DNA from: Montifringilla adamsi
Lineage: Eukaryota > Chordata > Aves > Passeriformes > Passeridae
DNA: 64,000 nucleotides
NCBI GenBank assembly: GCA_017590115.1
Contig: JAGGNK010007559.1
Location: 6,550,641-6,614,640 of the forward strand
Reading direction: 5' to 3'
Part shown: positions 1 to 12,402 of the stretch, one piece after another
Layout of the letters: the number at the start of each line of letters is the position of its first letter
Numbering within the stretch: the stretch's first letter is position 1
The notes under the pieces: generated by a model
What the model was told of the DNA's origin: nothing
The model's input: the letters and a program-made list of their open reading frames with translations, nothing else
Database searches by the model: none
Position numbers and translations under genes: made by a program

Positions 1-3000
1 CGGCGTCACCATTGAGGGTAGACCCCAGGGAACGAGGGGACCCTCTGTGCTTTGGACAGTGGATGTGGTGAAGGAATGACCGCAGGGTTGTACTCACCAC
101 CCACTGTACACCTCAGTGCTGTGTCACTTGTCTCCAGTCTTATCTACCACCAACCCTTCACAGCCAGTCCCTGTTTCCCACCACCACCCTGTCCTCACCT
201 CAGCACCACCATCTCCCTCCCACTGCCCTCCCACCCTATCCAAAAGCCACCACTGCTACACTGGTCATCCCTTCAGCCAGGGACAGAGATAGCTGCAAGA
301 GATGCCAGGAGGGGCTGGCAGCTCTTTGGTGCCTCTCTCTGCAGCAGACAGCCGCTTTCAATATTCAAAGGCTTTGCCCTTGAGAGATGGTTCAGCTCTG
401 CACCCTGCTTGTTGAGACTTTGCAAATCACAGTCACTGAAGTAGCTGGTCCCCTGCCTGTCCCGCTGCCTGTCTCCTGCCCATCATCCTACTTCAGCCCC
501 TTTTCTGCCACAAAATCCCAACCAATGCACCTATCTGGCTCCATATCTCCAAGTTTTCCCTCCAAGTTTTCCACAGCATCCTTCAGCTTTCCTTCTTCTT
601 CTCTTTACCCCCAGTGTGTCCCCTGCTGGCAGTGCCCACCCCAATGGGACACCCTTCACACTGTGTCTGTGCTGGCTACACCCCAAATCCAGGCTCTCAG
701 GGGCTGTTTGGGCACATCCTCCCTGCCAGGTCCCCAGTTCCCCACTGCCAGTGGGTGCTCACACTGCAGCAGTTGAGGTGACAGTCCTCTGAAGTGGGAC
801 ACATCCCTGCCCACAGTGATGCACCCCTGTGCTGGAGTTCACCTCTCAGAGACCACCAGCAAAACCAACCTGTGACCAGGGGTATCCAAGCCCCTCTGAG
901 CTCCATTTCCCCCAGGGCAGTCACCCTCATGCCAAGCGGGGCAGCAGGGAAGAGGACAAGCAGCCCTCCACAGGGGCACCAGCCACACACCAGTGTTGCT
1001 TCATGCAGCAAGGTGCCAGCTGGTGCTAAGAAACGTCACTTGCAATTAAAAGCTGCTGTTGCTTAATGTGTCTCCAGCACAGCCAGATGCTCCTCTCACT
1101 GAGTCCCAGCTGGTTTTGGGGTCTGGGCTGCCCCGGTGACCTGCACCCCAACACTCCTCCATGCCGCAGTGACGGACACCCCGTCAGCACGCTGCGAAAA
1201 CACTGCCAGCATGTTGGACTGAAAATGCAGGACATAAACCCAGCAGCTGCTGGGCTGGGCACCCTGCAAGAGCTGCTCGGCGCAGATTCAAGCACTGGGG
1301 CTGTTCCCTCTAGGGAGCACAAACCACACGTTTCCCTCCTGTACCCCATGGCTACCGGGAAGTCTTGGGCACCTGTCCGGGTGCTGATGCTCACCGGCAG
1401 CATCTCTCTCAACCAGCTGAGTTTCATCAGGGAATCATCCATGCCCAGCACCCACCACCACCCAGGAGGTTCACTCTGCCTGACTGCATCTGCCACTTCA
1501 TGTCACAGCTGGTGGAGCTGCAGGAGCCACAATGCCACAGCGATGGCCGCAGCCAGGGCCCCTTGGCCAGAGAGGGCAGCAGGTGAGTCATGCCATGCTG
1601 GCAGCATCCCATGCTCCGGCACGGCCAGCTCAGTGGCAGGGCAGCCTGCACTGCCTGCTCCTCACTGCGAATTCCCAAGTATTTTTAGTCCTGTGATAAA
1701 TAATTCATCGGGAATCCGGCATCAGCTACCCAAGCAGAGAAGAAGGGGAGCAACACGCCACCCAAAACAAACAGAACCACCCTGCCAGCAGCACTGCCCG
1801 TCTGAGCCCTCCTCAAGGACATTTAAATATACTCTGGGCCCTTGTGGTGATTGATTGGGTTTGCTAGTGCCAGCTCTGGCACCATACCTACTCCAGGACT
1901 TTATCCTCCTCTTCCTCAACTCAGCTCTTGCCTAAGCTCAGGAGCCTCTTCCAGCACCGAGTAATCCAGGCACAGACCAGTGGTCATCCTTTGCCATGCC
2001 AAGCTCTGTCACCCCCTGCTCCTGGCTCTGACTGGGGACAGGGTTGAGCAATCTGGTTTCCCATGGAGCAAGCCGCAGGTGGAAAATATCCCCATCCCTC
2101 ACAGCTGAAATGCGATGGCAGCAGCAGAGGGGAGGTGGGCATGGGCTGATCCCATCGTCCAGCTGGTGCTGAGACAACCAGGGCAATGAATTTCCATCCT
2201 TCCCAGGAACCTGGTGCCTCCGTGCAGAGTCAGGCTGCCTCAGCACAGCCTTTGGCAGAGGTGGAAGAGGATGGAGGGGTTCAAGGCCAGAGAGCCTATG
2301 GCTGGCAAGGGCTCCATGTGCAGGCTGGAGATGGGGCTGCTCCAAAATGGCCAAAAATTTGGGAGGCAAAGGGCAGCCAACCCTCCAGCCCAGCTGACAC
2401 CATGCATTTCCAGGCCATTGTTTCTCCTACTGAGCTAGAGGGGCACAGGAGAATTTTAGGGTTTTTTGAGGGGGATGACAGATTGCAGGAAAGTGATGGA
2501 GGCTGAGGAGAAACTGAGCCCATTCTGGAGCTACTTGGGCTCAGCACAACACAGCAAAGCCCCTGCCAACTTCAAAGAAAATCCACATTTTCCACCCCTT
2601 TGTAGGAAATACTGCAGAATTGGTCCCTTGGGAAAAGACTTTCCCAAAAGGGAGGTTTTCCAGCCGGGTGAAGGGCCAGTGGCCAGTCAGGGTCAGGAGG
2701 AAGGTGCCATGGCCAGGAGCCTAGCAAGGCAATGCCACCTCCTGGCAGCCTCCCCGAGGACCAGAGGACACCACAAAGCTGCTTGGTGTCTTTGGCACTT
2801 TTGTTGTTGTTGTTGTTGTTTTGGGGTAGTTTTGAGCAGGTTAACTACCTTCCTAGGCACAACTTCCCCTGGTGCACCCAACTCACAGAAACCTTGTGCT
2901 AAAGGCACCGATAGAACCTTTACCTCTCACCAGACCCTGAAATGCCATTTTAATGCAACAGGGAAAGTTTGCTCCTCATTTTAAACCTCCTTTTTTGCCG

Positions 3001-3900
3001 TCACTCCTTTCCCTGCTTCAAGAGAGGAAGAGCTCATGCAGATACTTTGACCTCGGGAATGGGGAAAATAAAATTCCAAAATCAAAATATCGTTCAGGAA
3101 AGAGAAACTTTATCTCCTCCAAAAAAAACCTCCGAGCCTGAAATCAGAGGGAAAACGCAGCCTGCGCCAGGGGATGGGGAACTGCTGCTGATGGACAGAA
3201 AGGACAGAGCAAAGCCAGACCTGGTGGGAGCCATGTGGGGAGGAGAGGGGGCACAGAGGAGGGCATCGGGAAGCGCCAGGGCTTGTCATTGCCCCGATGG
3301 GGACATCCCTGTGGAGCAAGGAGACCTCGATGAAGCCCCTCAGAAGGGGAGAAAGCAGCAAAACCTCCTCAAAGACAACCCATCACCATGCCTGTCCCCA
3401 TGCAGGGGGGATGACTCGGGACAGAGAAGCACCGGCAGCTCTCGGCAAGCTCCGTCTCCTTTCAACCTTCATCCGTCACCACCCGGCCGCACCCTCCTCT
3501 TCCTCATCACCCTCCCCTTCCTCACCCGCACCTCTGACAGCAACAGTTGAGGGCCGGGGGCTGCGGGCCGGGGCGATGGCCAGGGCCCCACACACGCACG
3601 CACCGAAACGCAGCTTAAAAAGGTCGAATATGGATTAACCAAAAATAAACGCCAAGTGTCCTGCCTGCCGCTGGGTTACGCAAGGTGGCGGCGGGGGACA
3701 CTAGGCTGGTGGCACCCAGGGAGGTCTCCTCAATTTTTCCTGCCATCCACTCGCCCCGAAACCCCCCAGAGCAGCAGCGCCCAGGATTAAGGCTCATTTC
3801 TGTCCCGTGCCCGGGCTGGGGAGCAGGAGCGCTGGGGATGCGGGGGGATGCTGAGCTAGGGGAAGACGGACAGGGAAAACCCCCACCCCAGAAAAAACAA
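1..3900. other. No gene recognised; probably GRIN2C first intron
   Basis: I found no exon of a recognisable family on either strand. If the CpG island at 3.9-4.65 kb is the GRIN2C first exon, this is intron 1. Contents of note are a TTG trinucleotide run at 2800-2822 and an AT-rich patch at 1679-1710. Open frames overlap on both strands and lack family resemblance. Confidence 0.6.
2800..2822 (+). repeat. (TTG)n microsatellite
   Basis: Six or so TTG units flanked by T runs. It gives shadow frames of poly-Gln, poly-Cys or poly-Val type, which should not be read as coding. Confidence 0.9.
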
Positions 3901-3992
3901 CCGCCTCATCCCTAAAAGTTGCTGGCGGCGGTGGCGGGGCGGCAGCGGAGCCCGTCGTGCCCCGGCTGCCCCCGGCCCGCCCGGTACTTACG

Positions 3993-4650
3993 GGACCGCC
4001 GCTGCTCGGTGCCTACATGCCCCGCGGCTCCGGCGGGGCTCGTCCCACCGGGGGCTCGGCTCTCCCAAAGCTTCTCCTCCTGCGGGGCAGCCCCCCGGGG
4101 CAGGGTCGGCCCCCGGCGCGGCTGGCGGGGGGCTCCGGCGGCCGCCGTCGGTCCCGGCTCGTCCTTGGCGGCGGCGGCGGCGGCGGCTCTGCAGCGGCGG
4201 CTGGAGGCAGGGACGGGAGCGGGGGAAGGAGGGAGCGGGAGCGGAGCGGGTGTGCACGGGGGGGGGCCCGGTGGCAGCAGGTGTCTCCTCCGAGCCCCGG
4301 CAGCCATCTCCCCCCGGCCCGGGAGCGGCGGGGCTGCCCGGGCGGGACGGCCGGGAGGAGCGCGGGGGAGGGATGCGGGGATGGAGGCTGGGGGGAGCCC
4401 GGGGGCGGTGGAAGGACAGGACGTGTGTCCTCCCGCCTCGCCGCAACTTCGGGGCTGGCCGCCAGCCCCGGTGGAAGGGGGGGAACGGGGGACAGGCTGC
4501 CCTCCCTCCAGAAACCGGCCCGCCTCTCCTGGCACCGGGGCCCGCCTCGGTGCCGGAGAGAGAAGGGGCAAGAGCCCCTCTTTTCCTTCTCCCCTCTCCT
4601 CCATCTCCAGGAGGGAAAACCCACGGTAAAATGGCACAGACTCCCTCTCT
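3993..4650 (-). promoter_or_regulatory. CpG island with untranslated first exon, probably GRIN2C
   Basis: This is a strongly GC- and CpG-rich stretch with GGC and GGA runs. On the minus strand it ends in the consensus donor GGTCCC|GTAAGTACC, the exon's last base being 3993 or 3992. No open frame crosses the junction; the last ATG before it (4018-4016) is followed at once by TAG. An untranslated first exon is therefore the simplest reading. In human, GRIN2C lies just downstream of FDXR on the same strand (recalled), so this is probably the GRIN2C promoter and leader, with the start codon left of the window. No NMDA-receptor coding sequence was found here. Confidence 0.5.
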
Positions 4651-5572
4651 GGGCAGTGCCCGTCCCTAGCCCCGGTGAGAGCTGAAGGAATGCGGTTGGA
4701 CTCATTCCCTCCCGCCAATATCTTCCATCCCTTTGCTGATTGAACCGGTGGATAGTGGCCACCATGGTGCCCCCCAGCCGGTGCAGGACAGCCTCAGGGT
4801 CCCCATCGGTCACAGGGAGGGGGGTGACACTGAGCAAAGCCCCCGCAGGCAGCAGCATCCTCCAGCTGTCGCCAGTATTAAAGCATCAGCTGATCCCGCA
4901 GCACTGGTTTAGAGCAAGCCAGACTGGGGGACGGGGTGGGGCGGGGGGGTAGAAAAGGGGAGAGATGCAGTAAAGGAAGGGGGGAGACAGGCAGGGGTCC
5001 TGCTGGGGCTCCCTTGTCCCTGGGTGGTGCCCACTCTGCCCCAAAATGAGCCACTGGCTGCAGGCAAAGGGACTACAGCTCTGGTAGGACCTGGCAGGAG
5101 TTGGAGCTCAACTCAGATCCCACCGTGGGGGACAGATTCTCCCAAACCTCCCCATGTCCCAGCTCAGAGCCACCAAAACCCTGGGCATCACCCCGAGAGC
5201 ACTTGCCCTGTCCAACAGAGCCGGTGCCAGCAGTGCCCATGCCCAGGCTCTGCCCTTCTGCCTTCCCTAGGGACAGATGCCTGGCTCAGGGACAGGGCCA
5301 CCCAAACGGCTTGGGTGTTGAGTGTCTGTCACCCAGGCTGGCACTGCAGCCACCTGCAACAGCATCCTTGTGGCTGCTGGGCTTGGAGAGGCCATATCCA
5401 GAGAGGTTTCAACTTGCCCAAAAATGTTCTGTCTGTGCTTAGCCAAGAGCTGCCCGAGGCAGGACCTCCACACACCATCCCTGGTCCCTGAGACAGCTTG
5501 GCCACCTTCTGCCCAGGTGCTGTGGGTGCCTTTGGGGTGCCTCGGGGGTGAAAACCGGGGGGGAAAAAAGGG

Positions 5573-5596
5573 AAAAAAAAAAAAAAAAAAAAAAAA
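5573..5596 (+). repeat. Poly-A tract
   Basis: An uninterrupted run of 24 A preceded by short G/A blocks (about 5556-5572). No target-site duplication or retrogene body is evident beside it. Confidence 0.9.
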
Positions 5597-6662
5597 GGAA
5601 AAATGCATCTAGGGCTACATTTTAATCCCTGTAAAGCAGCACCCGCTCTCTCTGCAGGAGAGCTCAGCCAAATCTCTCAGGCTGCTGCAGTGTGAGGGCT
5701 CAGGGCAATGGGGATGAAGGATCTGTCCTGTCCTGGGTACCTGCTGGCCACGTCCTGCTCCCCCAGCCTCGGGCTGCCCACCTCTGCCTGACTGCGGCAG
5801 CACTGCCCACTCCCTTCCCTAAAGGGAGATTTAAGGGGTGGCAACAGGTCCTCAACACCTCAAATTCTTCTCCCAGGTCGACAAAAGGGCCCATTTTGGG
5901 TTTAAGGTTGAAGGAGGCAGTGGCTGCATTTAACCCTTTCTGCTGCCTTCGTGCTCCAGTGTGGCAGAGCTGTGGGACAGCGTTCCAGGGATCTGGTCCT
6001 TTGGGGCTGGCATGGAAGCACTGAGCTGTTCCCATGCCTTTATTACTCCTCCAGCAGCTCAGGCTCTTCATTTATCTTTCCCAGGACTGACTGCTCCATG
6101 GACTGGATCCCTCAGAGGGTCTTGGCTCACAAAAATTTCCCAGCAGAACTTCCACTGGACTGAGGGGAGCGCAGCAACCCCACACCTGGGGCAGTACCCA
6201 GCTCCACCATCACATCCATGACTCCCCAGCATCCCCATCCCACGGGACATTTAATCCCCACCACAGCCCAATCCTCACACAGACAGAGACAACCCCAAGT
6301 CTGGTTCACACCTGGGCACAGCTGGAAAGTCTCTGGAAGTGGGGACAAGCAGTGCAGGACTGGTGGTGACACTCTCATGCCAGGCCCCCCAGCCACATCT
6401 CTCCACTGGGTCCAGTGGCTCGCAGTGAGCAGCTGCCCTGAGAGCCCTACTGCAGTTTTGCAGTTTTCCTGGCAAAGTCCTTCAATGTTTAAAAAACAAA
6501 ACGCCCAACACTTTTCTTTGGGAGAAGGCAGCGAGTTCCTGAATCCAGCCTGCTGCTGGGTCTTGGTCACCAGACATGATGCAGCTTGTGGGGGCTGTTC
6601 TGCATCATCAAAATAATTTATTTGTGCATTTAAACACCTAAAGTCCTTTCTATATTTCTGCC

Positions 6663-6686
6663 AAAAAAAAAAAAAAAAAAAAAAAA
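6663..6686 (+). repeat. Poly-A tract
   Basis: An uninterrupted run of 24 A following CTGCC. It is not preceded by any recognisable retrotransposon or processed gene. Confidence 0.9.
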
Positions 6687-9600
6687 GATGCCCTGATGGC
6701 TACAAAGGTCCAGGCTGAAACAGAAGCACCTCTGGCACCCTGGGATGAAGTCCATAACCCCAGGAAATGCAGCTGCACTTTTCCTCTTCCTTTCCCAGCC
6801 CCTTAGTGCCACTCTCTCAGGGGATGCTGTGCCCTCTTTGCCCAGCTGGGCTGGGTGGGGACAACACAGGCACCAAGTCCCCACCTTCATCCTCCTCCTT
6901 GCCAGTGCTGTGGAAGTGGCCCAGAGTGCGACCCTCGGCATCCCAGCTGGTCCCTCAGCCACGGCACAGCCCCAGCAAAAGGGAGCTCAGCCAGCTTCTC
7001 CATCGCCTCGTTACCTTTCCCTGGCATCTCCTCCTGCAGGAGGCTCTGTAAGCAGGTTGATGAATGCAAGGCATGGTGCTCTGACAGCTCCTGGTGTGCA
7101 GCCACCTCCTGCGGGGAAGAGCTCGCCAGCAGCCAGGCCAGGGGAGCAAGGAGAATGTGGAAGGCTCCTGTTGGGACTCTGATGTTTGTCCAGGTTTTCA
7201 CTGGCCCATCTAGGCCAACACCAGTCAGAGAAGTGTTCTGGGCTCCATGCAGACTCCTCAGAGCCCACTGTGGCCCCACTGGAATCTCACATCCTAAACT
7301 GGGGTAAAGCCCCACATCCTGCCCCAGCCCCCTCCATTCTGGTTCCCCCAGAACTCCAGCCTTGCAGAGCTCCTAGGAACCCCCACCTCCAGCATAAACC
7401 TGCACCCCAGACCCTACTCAAAGCACCCACCCCCAGCCAGGAGAGCAGCACACCAAGGCTTTGGTATCGCCAGCTCTGAGAGGCAAACCCCAGCATCAGC
7501 CTCCTGTTCCTGGGAGAAAATCAGCGTAGGGTTTCTAACCCGTGTGCATCCTAGACCAGTACCTGGGGAAGGGGAGGACCTGCATCTGTGCACTGCCAGC
7601 ACAAAGCCAGAGCTGCCCCTGGAAATACAGGGTGGCATCTGGGTGACACAGCCCTCTTGGGCTGTCCCCACAAGCATCTGCACCCCGCTAATGGCAACTG
7701 ACATCAGATGCCCACAGGTGCCTCTGCCAGAGCTGAGTCTTGCAGGTGACACTTGTGACACATAGGATTTAGCCATGGACCTACAGCCATTCCCTGCCCT
7801 GCACTCATCCCAGTCCTGCATCCATCTCAGTCCTTCCTGTTGGCTGCCAACCTCTCCGTCCCAAGAAGTCTGGCCAAAACTTAAGAAGGTCTGAGCCCAG
7901 GTGCTCTTATTCCTGTCCCTGTCCTGTTGGGTCTCATTTAAGATGTAAACATAGGTGTACATCATCTTCCTCCACGCTGTGCCACCTTGAGCTGACAGGG
8001 CCACCCTCCTTCCCCACCTCCCCTGTCTGCTCCATCCCCCCGAGAATTCAGGCCTTTAGTGCTAAATAATCACACAGCTGGCTGGTATCTTGGATCCCAG
8101 CAGCCATAAAAGCAATCAAGGTAGAGAGTGCAGCAAGGAGAAAGGTGGGACAGAAGTCACGGGGATGGTGCTGTGCATGGTGCATGCCTGGCACGGATCC
8201 GGTGCAGCTCCAGTCTGGCACAGCTCCGCTGCCACCATGTCCTACCCTCACAGTAATTAAGGATGCAAAAATAAACAGGGATGGTTTTATCTCTGCAGGG
8301 CTAATTCCTCACCCTGGGGTGGCATGTGCCTGCAGGGCTGCCCCAGATGTTAGGGATGAGGCAGACAAAGCTGCTGGAAATGGAAATTTCCCAGGAAGGA
8401 AGGAAATCACTTCTTTCTGGGGCGTAACCAGCCATCACCCGCCAACAACTTTATTTGCCGCTGTCGTATCCCTAAATAACTCCTGGAAACAGCTGCTTGG
8501 AGTTTGCATCTCCTACACCTCTGCTCCTCTCTTGACCTTGAGAAATGGGCTCATGCAGTCCCAATTTCCAAAGTCATTCATCCCAAGCAGAGGGAAAACA
8601 TCTGGACTTGCAGCACCACCACCTCCTGACCCTGCACAACCCTTCAACCACGAGCAAGACTTTGGCAAGTGCAGAACCCTGGCAAGGGTGGATCTGTAAG
8701 ACTGGGCATGGAAACCATGAGCCCGTGGTGGGTCTGGAGTCAAGGACGTGCTTGGGGTCCTCTGGGAGAAGGGATGATGTTGTCCCTTGAGTGAAGTGGC
8801 TTCCTGGACAGAGTGGGGCTGGTATCCCACTCCAGTGACCCCAGAGCCTGCCATGCCAACATGTTCCCCATCCTGGCCCAGAGCTGGGGATGGATCTGGA
8901 GGGGAAGAGCACATGAGGGATGTGCCCGGGAGAGCAAGGATCGAGGGTGGGTTAAGGCAGGGCCGGAGCTGTGCTCAGCCAAGGCGCTGAAGTCAGCACT
9001 CTCTGGAGCCATCTGTTCCCGGCGAGGCCCCGGCGCGGACGGGCTCGCCCGGGCTCAGCAGCGGCTGCCGCAGTTTGGTGATTCATGTGGCCATTCACCC
9101 CCTCTGCACCACGCCAGCTCCGGGGACAGGGCTGGAAAATCCTGTGTTAGCCACGCTGGGGAAAAGCCTTTTCAACCATTTTTCTGGTCGCGTGAGCTGG
9201 CTTTTAAACAGCAACGCAGCTCCTCAGTGCCAGGCCAGAGATCCAACTCCAGCTGGTTTTTCCCTTATTCCACAGCGCAGGAAAGCTCCTGCTTTGTGGG
9301 CTCTAAATGCTCATTGGAAAAGGCCAACTTCAGCAGGCAGTCAACTAGCAAAGCCAGTGAGAGATCTGCACTTGTCTTCTGGGAGTGGCTGGAAAACTGA
9401 AGCATCAACCGGAGCTTCTGGGATGTGTCAGACCTGCTGCTCCAAGGCAGGAGCTCACAGGCAGCCCACGAGCCTGAAGAGCTTGCCTGGACAGTCTTCA
9501 GACAGGGAAACTGAGGCACGGCAGTGCAAAGCAACAAGAGGAAGTTGTAAAGACCCAAATGGAACCATGCCATCCCCCCACAGTGTGACAAGTTCGGCCC

Positions 9601-10089
9601 CACAGCCAGCCTGGCTGCCTTGCAGAGAGGCACACGGGAGACAGCAGGGACATGGAGCAGGGAGCCGTGTCCAGCCACTCCCCAGGCCATCGCTCACCAC
9701 ATGCTGACCTCCAGCAGCTTTGTGCAGCCTCATTAAAGCTAAGCTGAGCCATAATTCATCCAAGCAGGGCAATCCACATGCAGAGCTGGCAGCGACGATT
9801 TCCAGTGTTTCAGGCCCCTTTCCAACAGCAGACGGGTGTCTCTCGCAGCGTCGCCTTTCCAGCTCCTCACCTGCGTCAGAAAATGGCCTTGGAGCTGCTC
9901 CTGTGGCAGCTCAGGAGAGCGGAGGGCGAGGGAATGGCTGCCCAGCCAGGCTGCCCTCTTGCATCTCCGCGGTGGGGACACCCCTGGGGCAAACACAAGG
10001 TTTAAAAGCAGAACCCGGGTGCGAGCCTGCAAGGGTGCCCCAGGCTGCCCGGAGCCCTGGGGGCAGCAGGAGCGCTGGGAGCCCCCGGT

Positions 10090-10283
10090 GTGCCCGGTCA
10101 GCCCAGCCCGGCCCGGGGTGCCCGGTCAGCCCATCCTGGCCCGGGGTGCCCGGTCAGCCCACCCCGGCCCGGGGTGCCCGGTCAGCCCATCCTGGCCCGG
10201 GGTGCCCGGTCAGCCCACGCCGGCTCGGGGTGCCCGGTCAGCCCAGCCCGGCCCGGGGTGCCCGGTCAGCCCAGCCCGGCCCC
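10090..10283. repeat. 28-bp GC-rich minisatellite, about 6.9 copies
   Basis: Six full 28-bp units beginning GTGCCCGGTCAGCCCA (10090-10257) and a seventh truncated unit. Units differ at only a few positions, for example AGCCC, TCCTG, CCCCG or CGCCG after the shared GCCC. It reads through as a repeated Gly-Cys-Pro-Val-Ser-Pro peptide in one frame, but nothing suggests that it is coding. The minus strand has four or more regularly spaced GGG runs per unit. Confidence 0.95.
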
Positions 10284-11072
10284 TCCGCTCCCCGTGCAGC
10301 CTCCCAGCGCCACCTAACGACGGCGGGGACAAGGACCTTCGGTGCTGCATGGTGCCCTCAGGAGGATCGAGGGCAGCGACAGCGATGGGGAGGCAGAAAA
10401 AACGTGGACACAGGGCTGGGGCTTGGGCGCGTAGGCAGCAGAGCAAAGGGAGCTGGAAGCGTTGAATAAGAATTTACATGATTGTAACCATCCTCCCTCT
10501 GCCCACGAGGCTTAGGCCCCTGTCCCTGCCCTTCACTGACCTTCATCATCCCATGGTTTTCCCACAGACCAGCATTAACCCCAGGGCCTTGGCTAAGTTC
10601 AGGGTTGAGCAAAGTCACTGAGCTCAGTAAGGACAGACTCTTGTTAATCTGTTACCACAGCCCAAAAACTACCCTGAAGCATCCTCACTTTGGGAACAGC
10701 CACGTGCCAGGCTCAGCACAAGCACAGTGGCCTTTTCCACGGCTACAAAAGCACCCTGGCATCAACACTCAAGGAGATGTGGAAGGAAATCCTGGGGAGG
10801 ATCCGTCTCCTCCCTTCCCAAAACCTTCAGATCTGATGCAGCCACAACAACCCCTTTGCTGTCACATTCCTGGCTGGGCTGCCAACCTGAACTGCTGCTC
10901 CCTGTGGTAGGTGCAGCCCCCTCGCCTCCACACCCTCCCCCTTCCCAAAGTTCTGATTCTACTCGGAACCCAGCACTGATGTAATCTCCTGCTCGAGAGT
11001 TCAGCATTAGGACTGCATCAGCCACGAGACGTAAGGAGAGCCACATCACACAAACAGCTGTTCCACAAAAGC

Positions 11073-11078
11073 TTTATT
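11073..11078 (-). terminator. FDXR: Candidate FDXR polyadenylation signal (AATAAA)
   Basis: A canonical AATAAA on the minus strand lies 1.3 kb beyond the FDXR stop. A weaker ATTAAA on the same strand sits at about 11.54 kb and could be used instead. No canonical signal was seen closer to the stop codon. Which one is used, and hence the 3'UTR length, is an inference. Confidence 0.4.
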
Positions 11079-11722
11079 GCTCGTTTGAGTACGAGCTCCC
11101 ATTATCACATTTCCTGAGTTTCTTAATGAGCTTTCAAATGAGATTTAAATAGAAAAGTATGGGAGAGAAAAAGGGAAAAACAGGGAGAAGTCAGAGATCT
11201 CCCTTCCTTGAGCTGAGACAGAGATGAGGTGAGAGAACAGTACCCTGTGGGCAAGCCCTCTGCCGTGAGAGGGCTGGGCTGAGTGCAGGTTGCCCTAGCT
11301 CGATTTCCCCTCTGCCTCCATCACAGCCACTGCCACTGACACCATTTCCAAAGGCCAGGGAGGAGGGGCTGCAATCCTGCAGTGCTCTGGCAAGGAGCAG
11401 GGGGGGCTGGGGACAGCCAGGAAAGGGGCACAGCTGACGCTGCCCCTGCGCCACGGATAAAAGGAGATTACAGCTCACGGCTTGTAATCTGGCTTAAAAC
11501 CTGACACCGTCACCGTAGGCAATCTGGGCTAAGAGAAGCATTTAATAAGCTTCAAAACACACAGACCAAAAAAAAAATAACCCCAGCAGTGAAAGGAGAG
11601 AAAGAGCTCAAGGCACTGCTTGCACCAGTCAGCACTGGCAGGTACCAATGGACACGGGATCCCTCATGATCCTGAACAATGCAATTACATGCTTGTTATC
11701 CCAATCTACCCCATAAAACAGA

Positions 11723-11772
11723 CTGTGGGAAGCAGAAGGAAAATTAACTGTGGGAAGTAGAAGGCAAATTAA
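11723..11772. repeat. 25-bp tandem duplication
   Basis: Two adjacent copies of a 25-mer beginning CTGTGGGAAG and ending AATTAA, differing at two positions. It lies in the probable FDXR 3'UTR. Confidence 0.9.
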
Positions 11773-12402
11773 TGCCCTTTTCTACTTGTGTAGAGTTCAC
11801 AAGTGGAGAGCCCCCAGAGCTGCCTTGCCTTGGGACGTTGCAGGAGCCTCAGCACTTTGAGGGCTGCTCCAAGGTTAAGGCAGTGGCAGACAAAGAACCC
11901 AGACTCAAGCTATAGGTCCATTTTGGCTTCCCTGGAAGGGTTTTTTTTAAAAAAAGTCATTATTAAAAGATGCCTGCTCTGGCATGAACAACAAGGCAAC
12001 AAACCCATGTGGCTTGTGGCTTCAAGGGGAGGCAATAAGACACAGGGAAACTTCTCCATGTGACTTGCTGTGAGAGAGTGGCTGGCCAGGAGTCTCCCAG
12101 GTGAACACACACCTCCCTTCACCTGCACTGCATGATTCATCAATGCTTCAAAGACAGACAAGAATCACCCCTGGAAACGGTAGCTGGCTGCAGGGATGTG
12201 GGGCCAGCCAACAGCCTCAGGTCTTGAGACTTTGGGAACCCAGAGTTCATGGTTACCAGAGAGGCTCCAGTGTCACACACCCCTCCAGAGCCACCACCAG
12301 CCCCAGACACAAGCCCTGTGCTCCCAGGCTCTGCTCATGACCCTCTAGTGCTGCCCCAGGATGGCACCACTGGGGCAGTGCCACGGTCCCACTGCTGCTG
12401 CT

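Larger units (their letters stand above)
4700..11050. other. Intergenic, between FDXR 3' end and the GRIN2C-like island
   Basis: No coding exon recognised. The stretch contains two 24-base A homopolymers (5573-5596 and 6663-6686), a GC-rich patch near 9.02-9.08 kb, a 28-bp minisatellite at 10090-10283, and AT-richer patches near 8.24-8.50 kb and 9.71-9.75 kb that could be regulatory. Everything else looks unremarkable. Confidence 0.6.

Noticed and set aside
3912..4858. Long Pro/Ala/Gly/Arg-rich open frames on both strands in the 4-kb CpG island
   Set aside because: Stop codons are rare in such GC-rich sequence. No frame crosses the splice donor at 3992 coherently and none resembles a known protein, including NMDA receptor subunits.
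5556..5600. Poly-A tract as the tail of a processed retrogene
   Set aside because: No gene-like sequence precedes it and no target-site duplication is visible. The same holds for the tract at 6663-6686.
9500..9530. GGGAAACTGAGGCAC string like the ancient MIR/L2-type repeat core
   Set aside because: Only about 16 bases match the remembered motif, with no flanking similarity; too short to call an element.
10090..10317. Repeated Gly-Cys-Pro-Val-Ser-Pro peptide in the plus frame
   Set aside because: It is the translation of the 28-bp minisatellite. No splice sites or start context support coding, and other frames are equally open.
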